From positions 9,297,823-9,361,822 of the forward strand of contig OZ018408.1 in NCBI GenBank assembly GCA_963969595.1: a stretch of DNA of 64,000 nucleotides. The letters are read 5' to 3'. Shown one piece after another: positions 21,700 to 33,181 of the stretch (the stretch's first letter is position 1; each line of letters opens with the position of its first letter). The notes beneath the pieces were generated by a model that was not told where the DNA came from, did not search any database, and worked only from the letters and a program-made list of their open reading frames with translations. Source of the DNA: Neckera pumila. Lineage: Eukaryota; Streptophyta; Bryopsida; Hypnales; Neckeraceae. The translations under genes and the position numbers were made by a program.

Positions 21700-24600
21700 A
21701 CCATTGTACATCTCAGATGTAAGGAGCCATTTCTTGGTACCACATGATCCTCCCTCTATTAATTTAAGGGATTAACAGAAGTCCAATTAAATTATTTTTT
21801 TAATCAATAAACAACTCTTCAACCTACTCATCAAGTTCAAAAAGCCATTTTTTGGTGAAAGCACCCTCTTTCTATTAATTTGGAAGATTATTCAACTCTA
21901 AATTAATTTTTTTCTTCCAAAATTAAAAAAAAAAAAATCTTCTTCATTAGATGGCTTTTTAGATTTGATGAGCCAATTTTTGATGCTACAAGACCCTCCC
22001 TCTATTAAATTGGCGAGTTATTTGAATAGTTTTTTTTTTAATTCAAAATTTTTTTTTCAAATTTTTAAATGCAACATATAGCTCCTTGGATTCAAGGAGT
22101 CATTTTTTGATGCCAATAGATCCTCCCTCTATTAACTTGAGGGGATTTATTTGAAGATCTTTGATTTATTGTGAGGATTCCCCCAAGTCAAGAGAAGGCT
22201 TTTTGGAACTTAAGGAAGTTTCTTTAAAGTCCAAGAATGGGTCGTCAACGTCGAGAAGCCCTTTTTTTTACTACCGAAGGGCTTTCTCAATAAAAAAAAA
22301 TTGATATGGCATTAAATAGATTCTTGTTGCCATAGAAGGCTCCTCGTATCCAAAGAGCTATTTCTTAGTACTAGAAGACTCTCCCTTAATTTATTTTGAT
22401 ATATTATTACATGGACTCTCATTGACCCATTGACTTTCGTAGAAGGCTCTTCAAAACCCAAGGAAGGCTCTTTGGATTCAAAGAGCCCTTCTTTGGTGCT
22501 AAAATGTTTTTTCAAAGAAGGCTCTTCAGATCCAAGGAGCCTTCCGTTTGCACCAAAGAGCTCTAAGAAAGCTCCTCATATCCAAAGAAAGCTCTTAGGA
22601 TTTGAGAAGCCCTTCCTTGCCAAAGAGCTCTTCCTTATTATTGATACTATAAAATGCTCCTCTAATGCAAGAAGTCCTTTCTTAGTGACAATGGAGCCTA
22701 TGTATATTTTCTGTGAAGTCATTTCAAGATCTCTTGTTATTTATAAAGGTCCCATCAAGTCATTAAAAGGCTTGTTGGAGCCCAAAAAAGGTTCCTCGGA
22801 GCCCAAGGAAGGCTTGTTAAAACGCAAGAAAGGGTTCTTGGATCTAAAGAAGGTTTTTGGAGCCCAAAAAAGTCTCCTCAAAATCCAAGGCCCCCATCCA
22901 TAGTGCCAAAGGGTTCTTCCAAGAAAGACTCTAGGAATCAAAAAAAAAACTCCTCATATCCGAGGAACCCTTCCATGATGCCAAAGGGTTCTCTCAAAAA
23001 AGACTTCTTGCAATTCAAGAAGCCTCCTTGGATCCGAGGAGCCCTTCTATGGTACTAAAGGACTCTTCCAAAAGACTCTTTGGAACCTAAAGGAGGCTCT
23101 TTGAATTTGATAAGCTCTTTTTTGGTGCCAAATGACTCTCCCAAGAAAGACTTTTTGAAATCCAATGAAAGCTTCTCGGATTCCAATGAAGGCTCCTTGA
23201 TTCCGAGAAGCCCTTACATAATGCTAGAAGGCTCTTTCAAATAAGACCTCTTGGAACTCAAGAAGGCTCTTCAGATCCAAGGAACCTTTCCATGGTGCTA
23301 AAGGGCTCTTCCATGAGATTCCCTGGAACCCAAAGAAGGCTTTTTGAACTCAAGGAGCTCTTTTTTGGTGCCAAATGACTCTCTCAAAGAAGGCTCCTCG
23401 AAATCCAATGAAGGCTCCTCGGATTCCGAGGAGCCTTTCCATGGTGCTAAAGGGCTCTTCCAAGAAACTCTTTAGAACCTAAAGAAGGCTCCTTGAATTT
23501 GAGGAGCTCTTTTTTGGTGCCAAATGACTCTTCCAAAAAAGGCTCTTTGGAATCCAATGAAGGCTCTTTGGAATCCAATGAAGGCTCTTCGGATTCCGAG
23601 GAGCTCTTACATGATCCCAAAAGGCTCTCTCAAATAAGACCTTTTGGAACTCACGAAAGAGCCTTTCCATGGTACTGAAGGGCTCTTCCAAAAGACTCTT
23701 TGGAACCCAAAGAAGGCTCTTTGAATTTGAGGAGCTCTTTTTTAGTGCCAAATGATTCTCCCAAAGAAGGCTCTTTGAAATTCAATGAAGGCTTTTCGGA
23801 ATTTAATGAAGGTTCCTCGGATTCCGAGGAGCCCGCCCTTACATAATGCCAAAGGGCTCTCTCAAACAAGACCTTTGGAACTCAAGAAGGCTCCTTGGAT
23901 CCGAGGAGCCTTTCCATGGTGCTAGAGGACTCTTCAAAGAAAGCTCCTTAGAACCCAAAGAAGGCTCCTTGGATCCGAGGAGCCCTTTCTTATTGCCAAA
24001 ATGATCTCTTTTATTTATTTTTGATATGCCATTAAATATATTTTTGATATGCCATTAAATATATTTTTGGTGCCATAGAAGGCTCTGGACCTCAAATCCA
24101 ATGAATCATTTTTTAATACAAGTGACTTTCCCTTCATTTTTTGGGTATTATATTAGATAAACTCTAGTGCCATGAAAGTCTCTTCCAATCTAAAGAGCCA
24201 TTTTTTTGTATCAAAGGACTATGCCTTCATTTTTTTGGATATGTCATTAGATAGATTTTTGGTGTCATAAAAGGCTGTAAGCCTTGAATCTAAAGAGCCA
24301 TTTCTTATACAAGTGACTCTTCCTTCATTTTGTGGGCATCATATTAGATAGACTCATGTGCTACAGAAGGCTTCTTGGATCAAAGGAGCCATGTTTTAGT
24401 ACCAAAAGATTTTGCCTTTGTTTTTTCTTGGTATGTCATTAGATAGACTTTTGGTATATAAAAGACTTGTTGGATCCAAGGAGTCATTTCTTGGTGCCAC
24501 TAAGAATAGACACTACCTTATTTTTTTGTTATGTCATTTGATAGACCCTTGGTGCAATAAAAGGCTCCTCAAATGTGAGGAGCCATATATTGGTGCCAAA

Positions 24601-25070
24601 ATATTCTCCTTTAGTTTTTTGGGGTGACATTTGAAAGACTTTGAGTTATTTGTTAAAGTCTTTTAATGTTAGAGAAGGGTAAATTGGATCCCCTAAACCT
24701 TACTATGACTGTTTCAAGAAAATCTTCTTTAATTCTTTTACCTTTGTCATTAAATGAACTTCTGAATCTTTGTGAATCTCCTTGGAAGTCAAAAGAAGGC
24801 TTTTCGGATCAAAAGAGCCATTTTTTTGGTGCCAAGGCACTTTTCCTTCATTTTTTTGGATGTCATTTGAGAAACTTTTGGTAGTTCTTTATTAAGGTCT
24901 TTTGGTGTCATGGGAGGGTCTCTTTGATCTTAGAAACCTCCCTTGATGCTTAAAGAATCTCTCTTTAAACTTTTCAATTGTTCTTTATAAAGGAGTCTTG
25001 GTACTATAGGAGGGGCTCTTAGAGCCTAGGAACCTATCTTTGGTGCCAAAGGACCTTCCCTCAAAAAAAT
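21700..25070. repeat. Palindrome-rich tandem repeat array with higher-order structure (about 3.3 kb)
   Basis: Diverged units built on AAGGCTCCTTGGATCC / GGAGCCATTTTTTGGTGCCA run through the whole stretch. In the core (about 22.9-24.0 kb) the landmark CCATGGTGCTAAAGGGCTC recurs at about 23044, 23290, 23438, 23668 and 23913, giving spacings of about 246, 148, 230 and 245 bp. A second landmark (GAGGAGCTCTTTTTTGGTGC) has the same spacing. Most subunits contain a short palindrome; the one at 23413-23435 has perfect 11-bp arms (GGCTCCTCGGA). Open frames inside, up to 157 codons, are repetitive and differ in all frames, so I do not call them genes. Confidence 0.85.
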
Positions 25071-25503
25071 TGGATGCCATTAATGCATTTTTGAATTTCA
25101 AACAAAACATTTTGTAGGAAAATTTATATTTGTGATACAAAATTAACATAGAGTGTGCATCTTAATCAATGCCCTTGATTTTTATGACGGTAAAGAAGAA
25201 GACAATGAAGTTTTGATTGAAGCAAAAAATGAGAAAAATGTTGGAAGAAGTATGAAAAGAAATTTGAAGGCATGTACAAAAAGAGCAAAATGAGAGATTG
25301 GATTACATCATGTAACTATGTCGCATAAATACGGTATTCCTTCAAGGAGTCAAGGGTTCTTTAATCTTTATTTCTTTTATTAAACACTATCTTTTATTAA
25401 TAAAGAGATTGCTCTATCATTCATCTTTGTATGTTCTTTTGAAAAGATTACTTGAATGTTGGATTTGTATATGAAGTAAATTTTATACCTTTGTAGTGGT
25501 GGC
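25071..25503. other. AT-rich intergenic DNA right of the array
   Basis: No gene, repeat ends or RNA recognised. Confidence 0.3.
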
Positions 25504-26406
25504 TTAACCTCTAAAGTCCCAAGGCCTTTTTTTTAAAATATTCAAAATTACCATTTTTATTTTGAAGAGAAAAAAAACATTTAATTTTTTTTCCATTACT
25601 AACGATGGGATCTTGCACTAGACTATTATAGAAATATGGAAGAAATTTCAAAAAGAATGATTATATAAATTGAAAGATATTTACATTTACAATGAAGAAA
25701 GCAAGTTTTTTGTTACCTGGCTTGATTAGATTCTTTGACTTTGAATTTCTTAGTTTAAATTTTTTGCACTACTAATTTTGAATTTCTAACATTTTATGTT
25801 GAAAAATTTAGTTGAAAATCGAGGATAAAAATTTCCAAGAAAAAACACTCGATTCTCACTCATTAAAATTTTATTAAATATACTTAGGTTCAAGATTGAA
25901 CAAGAAACTAAATTGTTAGTGTCTCTAAAATGCAATTGAAATACAATTGTTCTAACAGTGAGATTGTTCTAGCAAGCAAACTTAACCTTGTCTAATAATA
26001 TTTCAAAAATGAATTGTATGTTATTTTTTCAAGAAGATGATTTGATTGCCCAAAAAATAAGATTTTCCCTTATTTTTCCAACTTACACTAGTCCAAATAA
26101 AATGAACTAAAGCTTTACATGTAGACAAAAATATAATCTTTGAGAAAAATATTTAAAAAATTTTAAATTTAATTTTTTGTAATTTTTTTGGTGTTGCCTC
26201 TAAAATTACATTTTGGACTTAGAGTGGCATAACTTTTTTTCCTAGGCAACGATTGAAATAAGAATTCTATTCCTTAAAAGCTAACTTGATTTTCTATCTC
26301 CAAAAAATATTTCAAAAAATCATGTCAAGAACTAGGGTCATACAAGCCTATCCTAAATCTCAAGAATCCCCTTTAGGAACTTTTGGACTTTGGCTTTAGG
26401 GGTCAA
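25504..26406 (+). mobile_element. T-family element T7 (903 bp)
   Basis: It begins TTAACCTCTAAAGTCCCAAG and ends GGCTTTAGGGGTCAA. The interior order follows T1, with an ACGATGGGATCTTGCAC block near 25600. The right TTAA has mutated to TCAA. Confidence 0.78.
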
Positions 26407-27524
26407 CACATACAATTGAGGTTCCATCTACAATGTGAAAAATTCAAGATTTTAGCTCATAGCTAATGATTGGAATATTTGTGGATTAAATCTACTTCTT
26501 GCAACTAACAACATGCCGGTCCCTTACATGGCAACATATAATTAGAACTTATAAATTTTAATGTTAGCATCAGTTTAGTCAGTAGGCTTTGTCCTTAAGT
26601 AGGCTTTGTCCTTAATAATGCTTGAAAGGAATTATAAATTTTAATTGAAAACGGTACCTTCCTTGAATTGGTTTTATAATGCCATATGAATACCATTTCC
26701 TAGTTTCCCAAAGTCTGTCTACCTTCAATTTAAGGTACTTGAATGTCAACCTTTATCTTAAATAATTGAATTTTTAGTCCCATTTGATAGTCATCCATCA
26801 CCTCATGCAATGAATAACAAATGTATTTCATCCAACAAAGTCAACTACAAAAATTCATCCAAGTTTGTTCATTCCCATTAATCCTTTTTAGACTCATTTA
26901 AATTTATAGCCATATATTTTTATCCTGAACCATGGATATAGGCATCAATTTTATATTGAAAAATTTTAAATTTTTTGCAAATTTTTCTAGAAATGCTTAG
27001 CGCTCACCACTCGTTGCTCAATGTTCGGTGCTCCTTGCTTATACTTTAACAACATTTCATCTTTGGATCCAATGATGGATGAAGGACCATATTTTTTTAT
27101 CTTTCAAGATGTGTTCCTCCTTTTGAGCCTCCCCTAAATTGAGCACGGTCTTTAATTTTCAAATTGCTAAAATTCTTGCAACTCAGTATGAGCCTCTTCG
27201 GAATAGAGGAGGCTCTTAGGGACCCCTTGTGAATGTGGTATGTAAGATGATTTTACTACCCAATTGACTTCTAGGAGTGTTAGGGAGGAGTGTTTGAGAA
27301 GGCTTTGCTAATCCAGAAAAAAATGCATGTGAGTTCAAGCCATCTATGCTTATGATTATTGTTTGCCTAAGAGCCTCCTCAAAACCAAAGAGGCTCTTAA
27401 GACCCCACAAAAGTCTAGTATGTGCACATTACAATACAAACAATTTAGATCACTTGCATCCATATCAAATGAATGTTCCTTAGATGTCTTTAAATTAGAT
27501 GCTTTATGATTCTAGAAACTTCAA
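26407..27524. other. Intergenic DNA with D-repeat end and an array-like inverted pair
   Basis: A reversed D-repeat terminus (GCTCACCACTCGTTGCTCAA) lies at about 27000-27050. At 27188-27230 and 27367-27405 two blocks (GAGCCTCTTCGGAATAGAGG and GAGCCTCCTCAAAACCAAAG) resemble units of the 21.7-25.1 kb array. A direct duplication GTAGGCTTTGTCCTTAA occurs at about 26591-26625. No gene. Confidence 0.4.
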
Positions 27525-27786
27525 TTAACCCCTAAAGGACCGTTGTCCCTTCAGGGGACAAATGCGTTTTTAGACAGGTACCTATGGGTTGAAATTTTGT
27601 CGTGTTTTTTTGAAACTTTTTTTTGAAGATAGAAAAATTGATCAGCTTTGTGGGAATATTAGGTGTAATACCATACGGTTAGATGTGAAAAAAAAGCATT
27701 TTTCAATTTTTTTTACTTTTTGCTATAGAAATGGCAATTTTGAGTGTTGTTTTGCAGAAAAAGGGCTTTGGTCCTTTTGGAGTTAA
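27525..27786 (-). mobile_element. T-family element T8, internally deleted (262 bp), reverse
   Basis: Both termini are good (TTAACCCCTAAAGGACCG and GGTCCTTTTGGAGTTAA) but only about 260 bp remains, so most of the interior has been lost. It is the shortest complete-ended T copy here. Confidence 0.78.
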
Positions 27787-28057
27787 TATGAAAAATTTAG
27801 GTCCGGATTTTTTTCATGTACCAACTTTCATCTACATTCATTTGTCATCATCTTCATCCATCCAAAGCAATGGATGAAATAAGTGACCTACATCCAAAAA
27901 CAGTTTTTTTTTAAAACCTCATTTCTAAATGTAGAATTAATGGTAATTATGAAACCTTAAAAATATAATAAATAAAAATTTTATTGCTCAAATGCAGCTG
28001 CTCATTGCTCACACTTTAGCAACCCTGCCGAAGGGACAATGGTCCTTTAGGGATTAA
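27787..28057. repeat. Reversed D repeat joined to an orphan T right end
   Basis: CATCCATCC motifs near 27860 and GCTCATTGCTCACACTTTAG at about 28000 mark a reversed D repeat. Directly after it, 28029-28057 reads AAGGGACAATGGTCCTTTAG then GGATTAA, a T right terminus without its element. T4 likewise breaks off in this subterminal region where a D repeat starts. Confidence 0.55.
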
Positions 28058-28555
28058 AGTATAGAAACATCCATAATACAAAATTTGGTCATACAACACT
28101 TCACATTGAACACTTTCTAGATCATGTTTTTATTACTTAATTGGGTGTTTTTTAGCATGATAGATGTATATATGGATGTTTCCTACAAATCTATGCAATC
28201 AAAGTAAAAAAATTCAATACTAATTGTTTTCAATAAATTATTATGTAAAATCATGAAATATTGACTTCAAAAATTCATTGAAAATGGAATTTTATCTTTT
28301 TGAAACTGAAATTTGATATGCTTGATTAGAATTGCATAGGAATTATGCGAGACTAAAAATAACAATTGTGTTATATGTTATGCAAACTTCTTTGAATGGC
28401 AAAATACTTGATAGAATATGGTGGACAATTGAAAGTTATTTGGTATTATACGATAGTTTGACTTCCAATGAGTGCATTTGGATTTTTTGTAAACCAATGA
28501 TTCACACAACATCAAAAGGGATGATTTCCATGGTCACTAACCTGTCTTTTAAGGA
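28058..28555. other. AT-rich intergenic DNA ending in a C-family-like right terminus
   Basis: The last part (TGGTCACTAACCTGTC, then TTTTAAGGATTAA) resembles a C right end; its left end was not found. No gene. Confidence 0.35.
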
Positions 28556-28760
28556 TTAATCCACAAACGACACCACGGACGTTTTTTGTCCAATGAATGA
28601 CAAGGAATCCTTCATGTAAGATAAAAGTGCGACTATTCATCCTCAAAATTTTGTTGTTAAAAGGGGAGGTCTTCTACGATAATTTTAATTCCAATGAGTG
28701 CTTTGGAATTTTTTTTAAGCCACGGTTTCCACGGTCACTAGTCCGTCCTTCAAGGGTTAA
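28556..28760 (+). mobile_element. C-family TTAA element, complete (205 bp)
   Basis: It begins TTAATCCACAAACGACACC and ends GTCCGTCCTTCAAGGGTTAA. The interior AATGAATGACAAGGAATCC, CTATTCATCC and GGGGAGGTCTT are shared with 17070 and 45584. The left TTAA is shared with the right end of the preceding fragment. Confidence 0.68.
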
Positions 28761-29140
28761 GTTATCTTGGGGACGCAGGAGTCCATCCCCCGTCAGGACG
28801 TCCTTCGTTGTGACTAGAAATCCTCGATCATCGCAAGGGACGGGTTTCGCTGCGTGGAGATGGCACTCGATCGACCTAACTTTGTTGCAGACGCTTCAAA
28901 GATTCAGTTCCAGGCCTGACGGGCAGCTGCTCTGTGGAGTGCTTTGTCGATTGCTGCAGCACTTTCAGACTAGTTGTTTCTCTGTGCGCGTAGTCGAGTT
29001 AGCCAGATTCATGTTCTCACATGTGGAGGTGAAGGTTCGCAATCGAAGCATCGCGGACGGAGCGGGGCGGCCACTGCGATTCCATTAGGTTTTCTCCTCT
29101 CTCTTGGATGGCGTCTCTCTTGATTTCGTCGCGAGGAACA

Positions 29141-29154
29141 GGGTTTTAGGGTTT
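29141..29154 (+). promoter_or_regulatory. Telo-box-like motif (distal)
   Basis: GGGTTTTAGGGTTT. Plant telo-boxes (AAACCCTA core) are common near genes of the translation machinery; this fits the Pelota gene downstream. Confidence 0.5.
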
Positions 29155-29685
29155 CTGTGTGGGAATTGTTGAGTTATATCTGTAAATTTTGGATAGCTCG
29201 CAATTGCATGTTCTTCAGTGGGATATCGGTTTTAGTTTTATGTGCTTGGAAATGCTTGTTTATGGAAACTTGAACCGGAACGACGGGTACAGAAGCGTTG
29301 CCAACGTTATTTGAACCCTAGCTAACAATCCTTAGTCAGTCGTTGTGATTTCAGTCCTTTGATTTAGGAGCCATAATAGATCTCATTAGAAGTCCCCTTC
29401 TAGTAGCTGTCCAACGACACATAGCTCGCGTGGTTTAACTTAGAAATGAGTGAAGAAAATGCAAAAGAAAAACTGCATATTAGTTCTGTACTGTGTGCTG
29501 TTATATTTGCTGCGCACCGTTGATTGCGTGCGTGCTGTGATTTCAATACCTTCATTTAAGAGGCGAATTTCTCATCACTAGAACTGCGGATGGGAGCAGA
29601 GACCATGCGGAAATTTTGATGCATCGAGGCTGATGTTTTGGTGTTTTGGAATTGTGAAGGTTTCTAGGGGAGGAGAGAATGAACT

Positions 29686-29699
29686 AGGGTTTAGGGTTT
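29686..29699 (+). promoter_or_regulatory. Telo-box motif just before the Pelota start
   Basis: AGGGTTTAGGGTTT contains two telomere-type units and ends 34 bp before the ATG. It may be transcribed as leader. Function is inferred from the known association of telo-boxes with translation-related plant genes. Confidence 0.55.
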
Positions 29700-29733
29700 G
29701 GTGGTTAGAGCACGGCTGGGAGGGAGGGTCACC

Positions 29734-30870
29734 ATGAAGCTGGTGTGGCAGAAAATCACGAAGAATGGGGCGGGGAGCGTAAAGCTGGTGCCGGAGGAAG
29801 CGGAGGACATGTGGCATGTGTACAACTTGGTGGCGAAGGGGGATCTCGTGTCGGGGATCACGGTGCGGAAGGTGATGCGCGAGACGGCGTCGGGAGGCGG
29901 GGAAGCGGAACGCGTGCGACTGAAGCTGGAGGTCGAGGTGGAGACTGTGGAGTATGACAAAGTGGCGTCGGTGCTGCGAGTGCGGGGGAAAAACATGTTG
30001 GAGAGCGAGCATGTGAAGCTCGGGGCGTATCACACCATGGAGCTCGACCAACAACGGCCTTTCGTGTTGGCCAAAGTGGTTTGGGACGCGATGGCCATTG
30101 ATTATCTCAAGCAGGCTTGCGATCCCGCTGCGAGTGCAGACGTAGCTGCCGTGATGATGCAAGAGGGCTTAGCCAATATCTGTCTTGTGGGGGCCAGCAT
30201 CACCACCGTGAAAGGACGAGTGGAGACTTCCATTCCTCGGAAGCATGGACCTGCCATTGCGGGATACGACAAAGCGCTAAATAAGTTCTTTGAGAATGTG
30301 CTTCAAGCTGTTCTTCGCCACGTTAATTTCTCTGTCGTTCGTTGTCTTGTCATTGCTTCTCCAGGTTTCACCAAGGACCAGTTCTTTGAATACATGATGT
30401 TGGAAGCTACAAGGCGAGATTTGCGACAGATTATTGAAAACAAGGGGAAGATCGTGCTGACGCATTCTTCCTCGGGCTACAAGCATGCGTTAAAGGAGGT
30501 CTTGGCTGCTCCTCCTGTGATGGCACTCATCAAGGACACCAAAGCTGTCAAAGAGGTCAAGGCGTTGGATGACTTCCATGCTATGTTGTCTAACGACTCT
30601 GCACGAGCCTTCTATGGACCTGGTCACGTCTTTGCAGCACACGATCGCCTCGCTATTCAGACGCTTCTTATCACTGACGAGCTTTTCAGGAGTGCGGATA
30701 TTAATACGAGGCGGAAGTATGTCAATCTGGTCGAATCTGTGAAGGCTGGAGGTGGGGAGGTGTTCATATTTTCTGTTATGCATATCTCCGGTGAGCAGCT
30801 TCAGCAACTGACTGGTATTGCTGCCATCTTGAGGTTTCCATTACCAGACTTGGAAGATTTGGAGTTGTGA
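29734..30870 (+). CDS. PEL1: Pelota (Dom34 homologue), ribosome rescue factor
   Basis: The 378-residue intronless protein matches plant Pelota along its full length. Pelota enters the empty A site of stalled ribosomes with its GTPase partner Hbs1 and triggers no-go and non-stop mRNA decay and ribosome splitting, in the cytoplasm. The order of domains is visible: N-terminal Sm-like domain (about 1-130, with TVRKVMRE and VLRVRGKN), central eRF1-like domain (about 135-260, with [13 protein letters not shown] and [13 protein letters not shown]) that lacks the GGQ peptide-release motif as expected, and C-terminal domain (about 265-378, with [16 protein letters not shown] and [16 protein letters not shown]). 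The ATG at 29734 (tcaccATGa) is preferred; the frame continues upstream to a TTG only. Length equals Arabidopsis PEL1. No frameshift or missing key residue is seen. Confidence 0.96.
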   Translation: MKLVWQKITKNGAGSVKLVPEEAEDMWHVYNLVAKGDLVSGITVRKVMRETASGGGEAERVRLKLEVEVETVEYDKVASVLRVRGKNMLESEHVKLGAYHTMELDQQRPFVLAKVVWDAMAIDYLKQACDPAASADVAAVMMQEGLANICLVGASITTVKGRVETSIPRKHGPAIAGYDKALNKFFENVLQAVLRHVNFSVVRCLVIASPGFTKDQFFEYMMLEATRRDLRQIIENKGKIVLTHSSSGYKHALKEVLAAPPVMALIKDTKAVKEVKALDDFHAMLSNDSARAFYGPGHVFAAHDRLAIQTLLITDELFRSADINTRRKYVNLVESVKAGGGEVFIFSVMHISGEQLQQLTGIAAILRFPLPDLEDLEL

Positions 30871-31400
30871 TTGTCATTGTCCTTTATGAGTACCTGCACC
30901 GTTTTGTATAGAGCACCTTTTTATTATGGAGCCTTGCGAGTTGCCTTTAGATCTGTGCTTTGTAACAATAGAGAGTGAGGTGACACGAGTTAAATCTGGT
31001 GATTATAGCAATACGATATTCACATTGCAGCTCCTACAATTTTGCATATTATCCATTACTCTTTATTATTTGCAGTTATTTGCACATTATCAATTATCCT
31101 ACACTTAATAGTGGTGAGTGTGCTCTATCGCCTCTTTACGTTTTGATCTCTGTCGGTGTAATTCGGCATTTTGTTTCGGCCGGGATTTTTTTCCTTATAC
31201 TAGAGTTTACCGCTGCCAGGCGTTTTGAAGACTTTATTGTTTGTTTTCTTGATTACGTTAATGTCTTGCAATTTTTGATGAGTGGTCTCTCAAAAATTAC
31301 CGTGACCAATCTTCATGTTTCATGTTTCATTGCCTCCAATCTTCTTCAGAGTCTAGTCTCATTGCTTTCTCAAACTCTGGCATGTTGCGCAGCTGACGTA
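30871..31400 (+). other. Probable 3' UTR and downstream flank of Pelota
   Basis: T-rich, moderate-GC sequence without repeats. Open frames here (60-134 codons) have no recognisable similarity. No clear AATAAA polyadenylation signal was located. Confidence 0.4.
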
Positions 31401-32220
31401 TGAATCGTGAGTTGGGCATTGCTTTACTAACAATGGCTTGTTTTGCAAATTCAAAGTTGCATTACTAAACCTTCGGAGACAGTTTCATGGAGAGTTGTAT
31501 GTTGTGGGAGTTTGAGGTGAAATCGTCCAGAGTTGAGAAGGTGTGAATTCAGTTCAGTTTATGAATTGTTCAGAAGGGGATGTTTTGATTGATATCTTTG
31601 GTGGAAACGTCATGTTTCGTTTTGCTGCCTGGCTTTGTTCGGGATTGGATTGGAGTTTAGGGTTAAGGTTGGTGCGGTGACGGGAGATGGCGCTTGGAAG
31701 GAAAAAGAAGTTTGGGAGTCGTGCCCCAGCAGTTCCACCTCCATCCTTCTGAAATCACTCACTTGCCTGCTCCTGGTGATTCACGACCTTTCCTTGAAGT
31801 AGTTTTGTGTAGTAAAACATTTTGCTAATATGCTTAAGCAAAATTTCCCTCAGTGAATGCTTGCATCAATCGAGATAGTTGAGAAGCCTGAACCCCACTT
31901 TTCACATTGTGTTGCACTGTCAAGAGATGTTTGTTTGAACTAGTTTAATCAGTAATGCAGTGGAATACACCCTGCTAATTGCACACAAGCGATATGACTG
32001 TTGGGAAACGAAATCATTTCATCCCCACATTTCACTTGCAATTCCTAAACTATATGAATGTAATTGATGATTCAATGGAGTCTTTTATGTAGTATGGTAC
32101 ACTGATTGCACATCTACAAACTCACATATTTAATTAGATAAACATCAGAGCTGCACAACATGAGAGGTTGGGAGATGAAAGTGAAGATCAATAGCAAAGG
32201 TAAGACTCTACTACCATAGG

Positions 32221-32268
32221 AAAATTTCTCTCAATGGGCAAGAAAAAATTCTCTCAATGGGCAAGAAA
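32221..32268. repeat. Short tandem duplication
   Basis: The unit AATTTCTCTCAATGGGCAAG is followed directly by a near-identical AATTCTCTCAATGGGCAAG. Confidence 0.8.
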
Positions 32269-33130
32269 CAATGTCAAGATGTTTCTTGGTCAACAGTAGT
32301 TTAGGTTTTTGTAGACAAAGTTTATTACGTAATTAACTTATTTTGGCAAAATAAAATTGATCAATAAGTGATTAATTTTAATGATCTAGTATCCAAATGC
32401 AAAATTGAGCTTGTTGCAAAATCAACCCTATTGATCTTTGCCTAAAATATACACCTCCTAATCTTGGGTCCATTATAGGTACACCTATATTCAGTACCTT
32501 GAACCTTCATAGTTCATTCATATGTTGTTCAAAAATTCATACGAAAATAATCCTCTTTCAATTGTCATCAACACCCAATTAAAACTATAATGGTTTAACA
32601 ATAGGATCCATATTCAGATGTTTTTATGTCCAATTTAGGTGTGGTTGGATTAGATCTAGTCACCTTAGATCTCATAGATTATCAAGATTAGTAGGCAAGT
32701 GTTTAATTGGGTGTGATTTAGTTGCAATTGCTTATGTGAGAATTGACAACATAATACATACTAACATCTCACACCCAATTCATGTAAGTATTATCAGTAT
32801 TGTTGGTTCATGTTTTCTTTCTTTCATTCTTTGAGAAAAAAAATAGCCACTCAACTAATGCATAGAAAACGGATTACAAGATGTCAATCATGATGTTCAA
32901 CAGTAGTGTTCTTACCACTTGGATACCAACGATGAGAAAGTCATGTTGTTTTAACCCTTAAAAAGGACCATGCAATCACTTTCAAGCTGCAAAAGGAAGG
33001 ATTAGGGAGAATAAAGTGAGGTTAGTGATGTATTTGGTCTTGAACGCTGAAGACTAAATTTTTGGATGAGAATTATGTATCTAATTGGACAAGTTTATCA
33101 TGATTTGGATTTGTGACCTAGAAGCCATGG

Positions 33131-33181
33131 AGCTTTATGCAAGTTGTTTTTCATTAGCTTTATGCAACTTTGTTTTTCATT
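33131..33181. repeat. Short tandem duplication
   Basis: AGCTTTATGCAAGTTGTTTT and AGCTTTATGCAACTTTGTTT follow each other, each ending in TCATTA. Confidence 0.75.

Larger units (their letters stand above)
28761..29733 (+). promoter_or_regulatory. Upstream region and probable 5' UTR of the Pelota gene
   Basis: The sequence changes to moderate GC directly after the C element and stays so to the gene. It holds CT-rich stretches (29092-29105) and two telo-box-like motifs. A spliced leader is possible but I cannot place a junction. A 163-codon frame crossing from the repeat into this region (28597-29088) is not supported as a gene. Confidence 0.5.

Noticed and set aside
22430..22903. 157-codon open frame in the tandem array
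   Set aside because: It is made of array units, similar frames open on both strands, and no protein similarity is seen; best explained by repeat structure.
21700..25070. CRISPR-like array of palindromic repeats
   Set aside because: Units are diverged and lack unique spacers of constant length, there are no cas genes, and the context is a plant genome.
29578..30162. 194-codon frame on the minus strand across the Pelota start
   Set aside because: It is a shadow of the GC-rich Pelota coding sequence and leader; the histidine/proline-rich composition is typical of an antisense frame.
31688..31753. Small 21-codon frame starting MALGRKKKFGSR
   Set aside because: Too short, with no conservation evidence available from the sequence alone.
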